DNA from: Sva-07 sp035527095
GTDB lineage: Bacteria; Actinomycetota; Acidimicrobiia; Acidimicrobiales; Ilumatobacteraceae
Length of the DNA: 10,829 bases
Reading direction: 5' to 3'
Assembly: GCA_035527095.1 (NCBI GenBank)
Contig: DATLBC010000079.1
Coordinates: forward strand, 1-10,829
Part shown: positions 1-6,034 of the stretch, in pieces
How the letters are laid out: the number at the start of each line of letters is the position of its first letter
Numbering within the stretch: position 1 is the first letter of the stretch
Position numbers and translations under genes: made by a program
Notes under the pieces: model-generated
Databases searched by the model: none
Told to the model about the DNA's origin: nothing
Seen by the model: the letters and a program-made list of their open reading frames with translations, nothing else

Positions 1-323
1 ACCTCGATACCGGGTTCGGGATGTGGCCTCACCGAAGCATCAGCACCGAGGCGCAAGCTGATCACGCCGGCAGACCGCAAGGTCCAACAGACGTCCTCAT
101 CTGCCCATCCCGAACCCACCTCTTGACAGAGAGGAGCCGAAATGTGCGGGCTCGGCACGACTCAACGCCGCACATGATCACGCTCCTCCGGAGGCGTTGC
201 CGCGGACGCATGACTGCCCGGTTGGGGAACTCCCATCGGACGTTTCGCCGGTGCTGCTGATGCGGATAGCGAGACTCGAGGCATGTCAGACGACGATCGC
301 CTTCCGAGCCGCTCGAGTGTTCG
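1..323. other. Gene-poor left edge with nested inverted repeats (possible structured RNA)
   Basis: I see no convincing protein gene here. The segment lies beyond the 3' end of the hydrolase gene. It holds several perfect inverted repeats: 12-23 with 106-117 (12 bp), 39-44 with 57-62 (6 bp), 69-72 with 102-105 (4 bp), 73-76 with 81-84 closing a GCAA tetraloop, 119-123 with 130-134 (5 bp), and 142-149 with 168-175 (8 bp). There is also a 10-base palindrome at 185-194. Read as plus-strand RNA, the first four nest into a branched fold, and GCAA is a GNRA-type loop only on that strand. I recognise no riboswitch, tRNA, tmRNA, RNase P or SRP consensus. The element may extend past the window edge. 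The fold is read by eye; its identity as an RNA gene is inference. Confidence 0.35.
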
Positions 324-1199
324 TCAGGAGCCCGCGATCACGCGATCGACCCACGCGATCAGGGCGGAGGTGATCTCGTTGCGATTGGTCTCGTTGAACA
401 CCTCGTGGCGGGCGTCGGGATAGACGGCGACCGTCACGTCGTCGACGCCGGCGTCCCGATAGCGGCCGGCGACGAGCTCGATCAGTTCACCGCCGCCGGC
501 CAGCGGATCGGCGGATCCCGAAACAAGGTAGATCGGGAGGTCGGATCGGATGGCAGCCAGACGATCCGCGTCGGAACAGACCGTCAGCGAGTCCAGCATG
601 CTCGCAGCGGCCGCAGCGTCGACGCCGAAACCGCAGTAGTCGTCGGCGATGTACAGATCGACCTCGTCGGGATCGCTGGTCAGCCAGTCGGATTCGGTGC
701 GGGCCGGCTCGAACGGGGCGTTGAAGGCGGAAAGATCGACCTCCTGCGTCGGATCGATCCCGGCCGCGATCACATCGATCGCGCTCGTGCCCGAGAGCAC
801 GGCACCAGCCAACTCGACGCTGTGATCCAGCAGGTATTGCTGGAGCGCAAACGATCCCATGCTGTGACCCACCATCACCAGCGGCAGTCCGGGGAACTCG
901 TTCCGCGCAATGCCGGCGAGCTGTCCGATGTCGGCCATCAGACCGGGCCAGCCAATGGGACCGAAGTCGCCAAGACGCTCGACAGAGCCTGCCGTCCGAC
1001 CGTGCCCGCGGTGATCTCCGGCGTACACGACGTAGCCCGCATCGGTGAGTGCGCCGGCAAACCGACGGTAGCGGCCCGCGTGTTCGCCCATGCCGTGCAC
1101 GATCTGCACGATTCCACGCGGCACGCCATCGCCCTCCCAGCGGTACGCGGCCACCTCGACACCATCGTCGGCAGTGAAGAAGAAAATCGTCGCGTCCAT
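324..1199 (-). CDS. Alpha/beta hydrolase, monoacylglycerol lipase / lysophospholipase-like
   Basis: The product is a 291-residue serine hydrolase, probably cleaving acyl esters such as monoacylglycerols or lysophospholipids; the actual substrate cannot be read from sequence. It has the oxyanion-region motif HGMGEH (residues 35-40) typical of monoacylglycerol lipases. The nucleophile elbow GHSMG (111-115) places Ser113 as nucleophile, and D231 (SADPLAGG) and H265 (DARHEVFNE) fit the acid and the histidine of the triad. GDHRGHGRT (61-69) is the usual strand-turn motif of this group. No signal peptide is seen, so it is probably cytoplasmic. The frame is open upstream to 1451, but those 84 codons are Arg/Pro-rich and unlike the family. 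The ATG at 1199 follows GGGAG by about nine bases and begins right before the first beta strand. It is divergent from the lipoprotein gene and separate from the cell-wall cluster. Confidence 0.9.
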   Translation of the reverse strand: MDATIFFFTADDGVEVAAYRWEGDGVPRGIVQIVHGMGEHAGRYRRFAGALTDAGYVVYAGDHRGHGRTAGSVERLGDFGPIGWPGLMADIGQLAGIARNEFPGLPLVMVGHSMGSFALQQYLLDHSVELAGAVLSGTSAIDVIAAGIDPTQEVDLSAFNAPFEPARTESDWLTSDPDEVDLYIADDYCGFGVDAAAAASMLDSLTVCSDADRLAAIRSDLPIYLVSGSADPLAGGGELIELVAGRYRDAGVDDVTVAVYPDARHEVFNETNRNEITSALIAWVDRVIAGS

Positions 1200-1541
1200 C
1201 GCGCCATTCTCCCAGACGGCACGCCCACACGCCCCGCTCCGGGCATGCCTATCGCTGCGCCGGCACAGCGTCGGCCGATCGACAACGGCCTCGCCCGGTA
1301 GGGATCCCTCTACCGGGGCCTGTGGGAGCCCGCGAACTTCGAACGCTTGCTGGGCGCCATACTCGATCACGCGCTGCAGTTGACGACTGGGCTTGGGACG
1401 TTGGACTCTCCTCCGTGACAGACGCCCGGCGAACACTGGAAGCGGACACACAAACAGAGCCGGGGCGGACGATGCGCAGTCACGAACCGACGGGAGTTCG
1501 GCGACGACATGGCCCGTGAGGACTCGAGACAGGAGGGTGCC
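1200..1541. promoter_or_regulatory. Divergent intergenic region between hydrolase and lipoprotein genes
   Basis: These 342 bases separate two divergently read genes and must hold both promoters unless one gene is silent. The most obvious structure is the inverted repeat at 1294-1317. On the plus strand a TTGACG hexamer at 1380-1385 resembles a -35 box, but no good -10 box follows at the expected spacing. I found no convincing promoter for the hydrolase. Open frames through the region look like GC-rich shadows. Confidence 0.4.
1294..1317. repeat. Inverted repeat (8-bp arms, 8-base spacer) in divergent region
   Basis: The arms CCCGGTAG (1294-1301) and CTACCGGG (1310-1317) are perfect reverse complements, and the palindrome GGGATCCC (1301-1308) sits between them. 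The repeat is about 95 bases upstream of the hydrolase start and about 225 bases upstream of the lipoprotein start. It could be an operator for a dimeric regulator or an RNA hairpin. No T-run follows on either strand, which argues against an intrinsic terminator. The repeat is seen directly; its function is inference. Confidence 0.5.
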
Positions 1542-2057
1542 ATGCAGTGCATCAGAGGTCTTGCGGCGTTGTTGCTCGCAGGCTCGGTGACCGTCTTCGC
1601 CGGATGTGGCAGCGACAGTGATTCAGTCGGAGACGACGGTCGAGTGCCTGTGGTCGGGACGAGCACGTTCGTCCGAGAGGATGCCAATTCCACTCAAACC
1701 CAAGTCGGCGACGTCCTGGAGGCACGCGACCTGGTGTGGATCTACGAGAATGCGATGTCGGACGAACGGGTCAGCGGTACCGCGACGGTCACGATCAACT
1801 ACGACATGCATCCGACCGGGATCGCAGACATGTGGGGCACGACGGTGCTCACCAATGACGGGGGCACGTGGGAGGGTGAGTGGGTCGGATCAATTCATGG
1901 CGACGGCACCCACACGACATACGAGATGCTCACTGGTACCGGCGATTACGAGGGCCTTCGCTACCGCTACTTCACCGTGTTCGGCGACCCGAGTCGGGAG
2001 TTCCCAGAAAAGCAACCCGGACTTGCAGGTTGGATCGAACCAACAGACCAAACATGA
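1542..2057 (+). CDS. Putative lipoprotein of unknown function, possibly beta-barrel (AOC/dirigent-like)
   Basis: This encodes a 171-residue secreted lipoprotein. The start was chosen at the ATG at 1542 because a perfect AGGAGG (1531-1536) lies five bases upstream; the in-frame ATG at 1509 lacks such a site and would hide the signal peptide. Residues 1-21 form a short charged head, a hydrophobic core (LAALLLAGSVTV) and a lipobox ending FAGC, so Cys22 is the predicted lipidation site. A Ser/Asp linker follows. The rest is rich in Gly, Thr, Trp and aromatic residues with alternating polar/hydrophobic strands, including GTGDYEGLRYR (near residues 130-140), which recalls small beta-barrels of the allene-oxide-cyclase/dirigent type. 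That resemblance is weak, and no catalytic motif is recognised. The gene is monocistronic and convergent with the selenoprotein gene. Confidence 0.75.
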   Translation: MQCIRGLAALLLAGSVTVFAGCGSDSDSVGDDGRVPVVGTSTFVREDANSTQTQVGDVLEARDLVWIYENAMSDERVSGTATVTINYDMHPTGIADMWGTTVLTNDGGTWEGEWVGSIHGDGTHTTYEMLTGTGDYEGLRYRYFTVFGDPSREFPEKQPGLAGWIEPTDQT

Positions 2058-2316
2058 GTGTGCCCCGATGTAGGGACCGCTCCAGCGCAGCCGGTTGCTC
2101 GTATCAAGCGACAACAACATCACGCGCGACTCGCTCGTAGTGGCACCTCGGATCAATCGATCGGTGACCGGCACCTGCTCGCAATTGCGGGCGAGAACGC
2201 TCAAGTCTGCGCAGTGCAACCGGCGAGGTCGTCAGCCATGCCGTTTCGACGCGGCATCTCAGATCCACCAGCAACTGATCACCGAATCAGTCGCGCAAAC
2301 GTTGCCTGAAGCAACG
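2058..2316. other. Convergent intergenic region with small hairpins
   Basis: This 259-base gap lies between the ends of the lipoprotein gene (plus) and the selenoprotein gene (minus). No gene is supported. It contains small inverted repeats: the palindrome CGCAATTGCG (2180-2189), CTCGC/GCGAG (2178-2182 with 2191-2195), ATGCCG/CGGCAT (2238-2243 with 2252-2257) and the probable terminator at 2300-2316. None shows a canonical long T-run for plus-strand transcription, so where the lipoprotein transcript ends is unclear. Confidence 0.45.
2300..2316 (-). terminator. Probable weak intrinsic terminator of the rne-selenoprotein transcript
   Basis: Directly after the TAG of the selenoprotein gene, the minus strand reads CGTTGC, a TTCAG loop, GCAACG, then TTTGCG. 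This is a perfect 6-bp stem with a 5-base loop and only three T residues. Its position at the end of the minus-strand gene series supports a termination role. The short U-tract makes it weak, and Rho or other factors may be needed. Confidence 0.45.
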
Positions 2317-2628
2317 CTAGATCTCGCAGGTGTCGTCGGGTGGGCCGCTGGCGCGGAACTCGACGGCGAGCGACTTCGACAGGCGGCCCTTGGTGACCAC
2401 CCGCATCGATTCGGCCATCCCTATCAGCGTCGGCGTGATCAGGATCTGGAAGCGTTCGTGGCGCAGCTTGCGGTAGGCGGCAGTGTTCTTGCCTTTGACG
2501 TTGGTGTCGACCGACACCTCAGCGACCTTGCCTCAACCGGTGGGCCGGATGAAGTCGATCGACATGGTGCCGCCCTTGCGTTCGAGCAGGGCACGGGCGT
2601 CGTCGGTGATCTCGATGTTCATGCTCAT
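2317..2628 (-). CDS. Small candidate selenoprotein, IscA/HesB-like, with in-frame TGA (Sec32)
   Basis: This is a 103-codon frame from ATG at 2628 to TAG at 2319-2317, with one in-frame TGA at 2535-2533 (codon 32) read here as selenocysteine. The start lies 7 bases after the rne stop, with GGAG of the rne end 10 bases upstream, so translation is probably coupled. Residues 1-31 begin MSMNIEITDDARALLERKGG and end IRPTG; then Sec32, GKVAEVSVD, a middle section with KLRHERFQILITPTLIG, and the C-terminus DDTCEI with Cys101. The layout matches the IscA/HesB pattern: short N-terminal helix, a strand into a (S/T)G-C/U-G turn, and a C-terminal Cys that would help bind iron-sulfur or another metal. HesB-like selenoproteins are a known bacterial group; assignment here is by eye. 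Codon usage is equally GC3-rich before and after the TGA, against decay. The alternative is a fresh nonsense mutation of a Cys codon. Sec decoding needs selA, selB, selC and selD elsewhere in the genome. Confidence 0.75.
2503..2518 (-). promoter_or_regulatory. Candidate bacterial SECIS element (selenocysteine insertion hairpin)
   Basis: On the minus strand the mRNA reads GGUGUC, loop GGUC, GACACC: a perfect 6-bp stem with a four-base apical loop. It starts 14 bases after the in-frame UGA, so the loop begins 20 bases after it. Known bacterial SECIS elements lie inside the coding region just downstream of UGA, with the apical loop roughly 16-37 bases away and a conserved G at the start of the loop. 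The E. coli fdhF loop also contains GGUC, the contact for SelB. The hairpin encodes V-S-V-D-T of the protein. The hairpin and spacing are seen directly; SelB binding is inference. Confidence 0.75.
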
Positions 2629-2635
2629 GTGGGCA

Positions 2636-4513
2636 TCACTCCAGCAGGCCGTAGTCGACGAGCACGCCGCGGCCCTCGCAGTCGGGGCAGATCTCGGAGT
2701 ACTCGGTGAGCAACCCCTCTCCGATGCGCTTGCGGGTCATCTCGACGAGGCCGAGTTCGGTGATGTCGAACACCTGCGACCGCGTCTTGTCGCGAGCAAG
2801 TGCGCCGCGGAACTTCTCGATCACCTTGGCCCGGTTTCCCTTGATCTCCATGTCGATGAAGTCGATCACGATGATGCCGCCGATGTCACGCAGCCGCAGC
2901 TGCTTTGCGATCTCCTCGGCCGCTTCCATGTTGTTGTGGAACACCGTCTCTTCGAGGTTGGACTTGCCGACGTTCTTGCCGGTGTTGACGTCGATCACCG
3001 TGAGCGCTTCGGTGTGCTCGATGATCAACGAACCACCCGACGGCAACCACACCTTGCGATCGAGCGCCTTGTGGACCTGCTCGTGGATGTGGAACTTCTC
3101 GAACACCGAGAGCGCCCCCTCCGCGTCGCCGCCGTCGTAGTACTCGATCCGATCGGCGAGCTCGGGATTGAAGGCCCCCACGTAGTCGCGGATCTCGTGG
3201 TACAGCCGTTCGTCGTCGATCACGACACCGCGGTAGTCGGCGTTGAACTCCTCGCGGATCACCCGCACGGCGAGTTCGGGCTCGCGATACAGCAGGGCCG
3301 GGCGCTGGGTCTTCGACACCTTCGCGGCGATCTCATCCCACTGTCGCAGCAGGATGGTCATGTCGGCGACGAGTTCCTCCTCGGTTGCCGTCTCGGCGGC
3401 TGTGCGAACGATCAGACCGTGTTCGTCCGGCTTCACCCGATCGAGGATTCCCCGCAGCCGCTTGCGCACATCGTCGGGCAACCGTTTCGAGATGCCGTAG
3501 GTCTTCGAGTTCGGGATCAACACCACGAAGCGCCCGGGCAGCGACACCTCCTGGGTGAGCCGTGCTCCCTTGTGGGCAATCGGATTCTTCGTGACCTGGC
3601 ACGTGATCAGCTGCTTGTTCTTGAGGATGTCCTCGATGCGCGGATCCTTGCCGCCCTCCTCGACGTCTTCGGGGTCGTACTGGACATCGCCGCGATACAA
3701 CACCGCGTTCTTCGGCGTGGCGATGTCGACGAAGGCCGCCTCCATGCCGGGCAGCACGTTCTGGATACGACCGACATAGATGTTCCCGTGGATCTGGCTG
3801 ACGTCGTCGGCCGGTCGACTCACGTAGTGCTCGATCAGACTGCGACCTTCGAGCACGGCCACCTGCGTCATGCCCGAACGCACCTGCACAGCCATGAAGT
3901 ACCGCCCGATGGGCTTGCCGTTGCGTTCGCGACCACGGCGTTGTTCGAGCGTCGCCGCATCGAGTTCAGGCCCGTCGGAGCGTCCCTTTCCGCGACCACG
4001 ACCTCGCCGACTCTTGCCGGAACCCGACGATCCACCTCCCGAACGGGCTTCGCCGCGACCAGCACCACCAGATCCATCGCTCGGCTTCGAACCGGAGCCA
4101 GCTTTCGAGCCAGACCGGCGACGGCGCTTGGGGCCACCGCCCGAACGATCGTCGTCATCGCCCGCGCTCTTGGCGGTCGCTGGACCCGGCGGCGGCGCGG
4201 ACGGCATCGGCATGGTGTCACCGATCTGCGGCTTGCGCACGAGCGCCTTCTCGGCTGCTTCGGCTGATGGGCGCCCCTCGCTCATCGGCTTCGGAAGCTC
4301 GATGTCGTTGGGGTCTTCGACGCCACCCGTGTCGGCATCACCGCCCGAAGCAGTACTTGCCTGGCCACTTCCGCGGCGACGCTGGCCGCCGCGCGACCCT
4401 CGCCGACGCTTGGAACCGGTCGAGGTCGTCGGTTCGTCGCCAGAGCCCTCAGGTGAGCTGGCGTCGGCGAGGTTGCTGTCGTTGGTCGAACGCTCGGATT
4501 CGGTGTGATCCAT
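2636..4513 (-). CDS. rne: Ribonuclease E/G family endoribonuclease
   Basis: This is a 625-residue single-strand-specific endoribonuclease acting in mRNA decay and in rRNA and tRNA processing. Residues 1-205 form a disordered extension rich in Arg, Gly, Ser and Pro, with basic patches near 35-48, 128-136 and 167-178, probably for RNA or partner binding. The S1 domain spans roughly 215-310 (GNIYVGRIQNVLPGMEAAFVD), followed by RNase H-like/5'-sensor regions. The DNase I-like catalytic part contains EALTVIDVNTGK with D508 and IIVIDFIDM with D551, matching the two metal-binding aspartates of E. coli RNase E (D303, D346). The Zn-link CPDC (C609, C612) comes near the end. The protein stops 13 residues later, so the C-terminal degradosome scaffold of E. 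coli RNase E is absent. The ATG at 4513 has only a weak AAGGGA about 11 bases upstream. It lies 360 bases after rodA and 7 bases before the selenoprotein gene. Confidence 0.93.
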   Translation of the reverse strand: MDHTESERSTNDSNLADASSPEGSGDEPTTSTGSKRRRGSRGGQRRRGSGQASTASGGDADTGGVEDPNDIELPKPMSEGRPSAEAAEKALVRKPQIGDTMPMPSAPPPGPATAKSAGDDDDRSGGGPKRRRRSGSKAGSGSKPSDGSGGAGRGEARSGGGSSGSGKSRRGRGRGKGRSDGPELDAATLEQRRGRERNGKPIGRYFMAVQVRSGMTQVAVLEGRSLIEHYVSRPADDVSQIHGNIYVGRIQNVLPGMEAAFVDIATPKNAVLYRGDVQYDPEDVEEGGKDPRIEDILKNKQLITCQVTKNPIAHKGARLTQEVSLPGRFVVLIPNSKTYGISKRLPDDVRKRLRGILDRVKPDEHGLIVRTAAETATEEELVADMTILLRQWDEIAAKVSKTQRPALLYREPELAVRVIREEFNADYRGVVIDDERLYHEIRDYVGAFNPELADRIEYYDGGDAEGALSVFEKFHIHEQVHKALDRKVWLPSGGSLIIEHTEALTVIDVNTGKNVGKSNLEETVFHNNMEAAEEIAKQLRLRDIGGIIVIDFIDMEIKGNRAKVIEKFRGALARDKTRSQVFDITELGLVEMTRKRIGEGLLTEYSEICPDCEGRGVLVDYGLLE

Positions 4514-4873
4514 GGCTGGAGCGATCCCTTCTGGGCGGAGCAGCCGCGACGGCGCTCTGCGTGGTCCGACCCGTCTGCGCGGTGCAGTGGGGACGAACCG
4601 GTCGTGAACGTCGGATCCGCCGGTTGACGGACCCGTTGCATGCGCCGGATGTCAGCGCAACGAGCAACACGACGACCAGCGAGGCCGTCGGTGACCAGGC
4701 CGCGACACGGACCGGCATCACGGGCGTCGCGTCACCGGAAGACTCCGGTTCGGCGCTCGTGCTGGGGGATTGTCCGATGTCGATGGCCACTGGGTTGGAA
4801 ATTCTACGCCGTCGAATCGCTCGCAGCGGGATGGGCGGGAAATGACGGGGCCAGAGGGCACGCGGCGCGGTCG
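4514..4873. other. Long leader between rodA and rne
   Basis: This 360-base segment precedes rne on the minus strand. A hairpin ACCGGA-AGAC-TCCGGT (plus-strand reading) occupies 4734-4749. A TAGAAT hexamer on the minus strand (4806-4801) resembles a -10 box and would give a leader of roughly 285 bases, but no good -35 box lies upstream. A minus-strand frame running from 4718 into the rne start has a hydrophobic stretch but no ribosome binding site, and its tail is Arg-rich shadow sequence, so I do not call it. Long leaders that carry autoregulatory hairpins are known for E. coli rne; a parallel here is inference. Confidence 0.35.
4801..4806 (-). promoter_or_regulatory. Possible -10 element (TAGAAT) for rne
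   Basis: The minus strand reads TAGAAT here, a good match to TATAAT within an otherwise very GC-rich segment. At 16-18 bases upstream I see only CCGCTG-like sequence, which is a poor -35 box. The 360-base gap makes a separate rne promoter plausible, but this site is tentative. Confidence 0.22.
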
Positions 4874-6028
4874 TCAGCGCATCCGACGCATGTGGACGGA
4901 CTGCACGAGCCCGAGCAGCGCGAAGTACACGATCAGCCCAGAACCGCCGTAGGAGATGAACGGCAGCGGGAGCCCCGTGACGGGCATGATCTGCACGGTC
5001 ATCGCCACGTTCTGGAAGGTCTGCCACAGCAGCATGGTGAACACGCCGGCGCAGAAATACGTGCCGAGCAGATCGCGCGACAGATGGGCGATACGCCAGA
5101 TGCGCACCAGCGCGACGATGATCAGACCGAGCACGGCCGACGACCCGACGAGCCCGAACTGTTCACCGATCGCAGCGAACGGGAAGTCGGCCCACATCAC
5201 AGGGATGTCGCGGCCGTTGGTGAGCGGTCCCTGCAACCAGCCCTTGCCCCAGACACCGCCGGTTCCGATCGCCCGCATGGCATTCTCGGCCTGGTAGAGG
5301 TCGTCGGCGTCGGCAGCGCCCGGGTTCACGAGCGCCCGGATTCGAGCGGCCTGATAACTGTTGACGAGGCGGCCGACGAACGCGGCGAGCACGGTGGCGA
5401 CCGAGAGCACCGTGATCAGCGCGATGTACCGTGCCTTGGCACCGGCGACGAGCAACACCCCCATCGCCATCGACACCAGCACCGACGCCGAGCCGAGGTC
5501 GGGCTGGATGATCACCAGGACCGCAGGCGCTCCCACGATCATCAACCCACCGAGGAATCGGGCGTAGGACACTTCGTCGCTGCGTTCCTCGGCGAGATAC
5601 GACGCGAGCATCAGCAACGTGGTGAACTTGGCCATCTCGGCCGGCTGGAAGTTGAACGGGCCGAGGTCGAACGAGATGCGATCCTCGCCCGCCGCAATGC
5701 CGAGCAGGAACAGCAGCGTCAGGACCACCAGCGTCAGGCCGTACAGGAAGCGGGCCCGGTCCTTCCACCACTCGTAGTCGACCGACATCACCACCAGCAT
5801 CACGACGGTGGCGATGATCGCAAAGACCACCTGTCGAGTGGCGAACGCATAGGGATCAGCGGAGATGCGGGTCCTCGACGCCGAATAGACGACGAAGAAT
5901 CCGATGATCGTGAGCGCGTACTGCACCGTGATCAGCACCCAGTCGACGTTGCGACTGGGGTCGGCCGGACTGGCGCCGATGTTGCCGAGGCCGGAGTCGG
6001 GCTTTCGACGCAGGAACGAGGTTGCCAC
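4874..6028 (-). CDS. rodA: Peptidoglycan glycosyltransferase RodA (SEDS family)
   Basis: This 384-residue multi-pass membrane protein polymerises lipid II into glycan strands for lateral-wall growth, in complex with a class B PBP. After a cytoplasmic head of about 30 residues there are roughly ten hydrophobic segments. SEDS landmarks are FQPAEMAKF (127-135), IIQPDLGSA (173-181), the extracellular-loop motif MWADFPFAAIGEQFG with D281 at the position of the essential aspartate, and LPFISYGGSG (355-364). The start is a GTG at 6028, six bases after the stop of the upstream PBP gene; no clear Shine-Dalgarno is visible, so translation is probably coupled. Adjacency to mreBCD and a PBP2 gene distinguishes it from the division paralogue FtsW. 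Confidence 0.93.
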   Translation of the reverse strand: MATSFLRRKPDSGLGNIGASPADPSRNVDWVLITVQYALTIIGFFVVYSASRTRISADPYAFATRQVVFAIIATVVMLVVMSVDYEWWKDRARFLYGLTLVVLTLLFLLGIAAGEDRISFDLGPFNFQPAEMAKFTTLLMLASYLAEERSDEVSYARFLGGLMIVGAPAVLVIIQPDLGSASVLVSMAMGVLLVAGAKARYIALITVLSVATVLAAFVGRLVNSYQAARIRALVNPGAADADDLYQAENAMRAIGTGGVWGKGWLQGPLTNGRDIPVMWADFPFAAIGEQFGLVGSSAVLGLIIVALVRIWRIAHLSRDLLGTYFCAGVFTMLLWQTFQNVAMTVQIMPVTGLPLPFISYGGSGLIVYFALLGLVQSVHMRRMR

Positions 6029-6034
6029 GAGCGG

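Noticed and set aside
1..54. 5S rRNA fragment on the minus strand (CATCCCGAACCCGG resembles the conserved 5S loop)
   Set aside because: The flanking helix III partner bases are missing and about ten bases are lacking between the 5' part and the loop. The same core recurs at 106-117 in the opposite orientation as the other arm of an inverted repeat.
21..260. 79-residue plus-strand frame at the left edge
   Set aside because: Arg/His/Thr-rich composition, no ribosome binding site, and it runs through several inverted repeats that look like RNA structure.
1200..1451. 84-residue N-terminal extension of the alpha/beta hydrolase
   Set aside because: The extension is Arg/Pro/Ser-rich, unlike the family, and covers the inverted repeat. 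The ATG at 1199 has a GGGAG site and begins just before the first conserved strand.
2178..2195. Hairpin CTCGC/GCGAG as the lipoprotein terminator
   Set aside because: It has a short stem with an 8-base loop, no following T-run, and lies more than 120 bases after the stop codon.
2317..2517. Independent 66-residue protein starting at GTG 2517
   Set aside because: The same frame extends upstream through the TGA to an ATG coupled to rne, with unchanged codon usage, and the GTG lies inside the SECIS-like stem. It is better explained as the C-terminal part of a selenoprotein.
2095..2709. 204-codon plus-strand frame overlapping the selenoprotein gene
   Set aside because: It is antisense to a gene with better support, has no ribosome binding site, and crosses the terminator-like hairpin and the end of rne.
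2483..4267. 594-codon plus-strand frame opposite rne
   Set aside because: It mirrors the rne codons in an antisense frame, has no family motifs and a composition typical of GC-rich shadow frames. The same holds for the long plus-strand frames at 4640-6448 and 6479-8188 opposite rodA and mrdA.
4449..4718. 89-residue minus-strand frame with a hydrophobic stretch ending SGAC, overlapping the rne start
   Set aside because: It has no ribosome binding site, a poor lipobox, and an Arg-rich tail that is a shifted reading of the rne 5' end.
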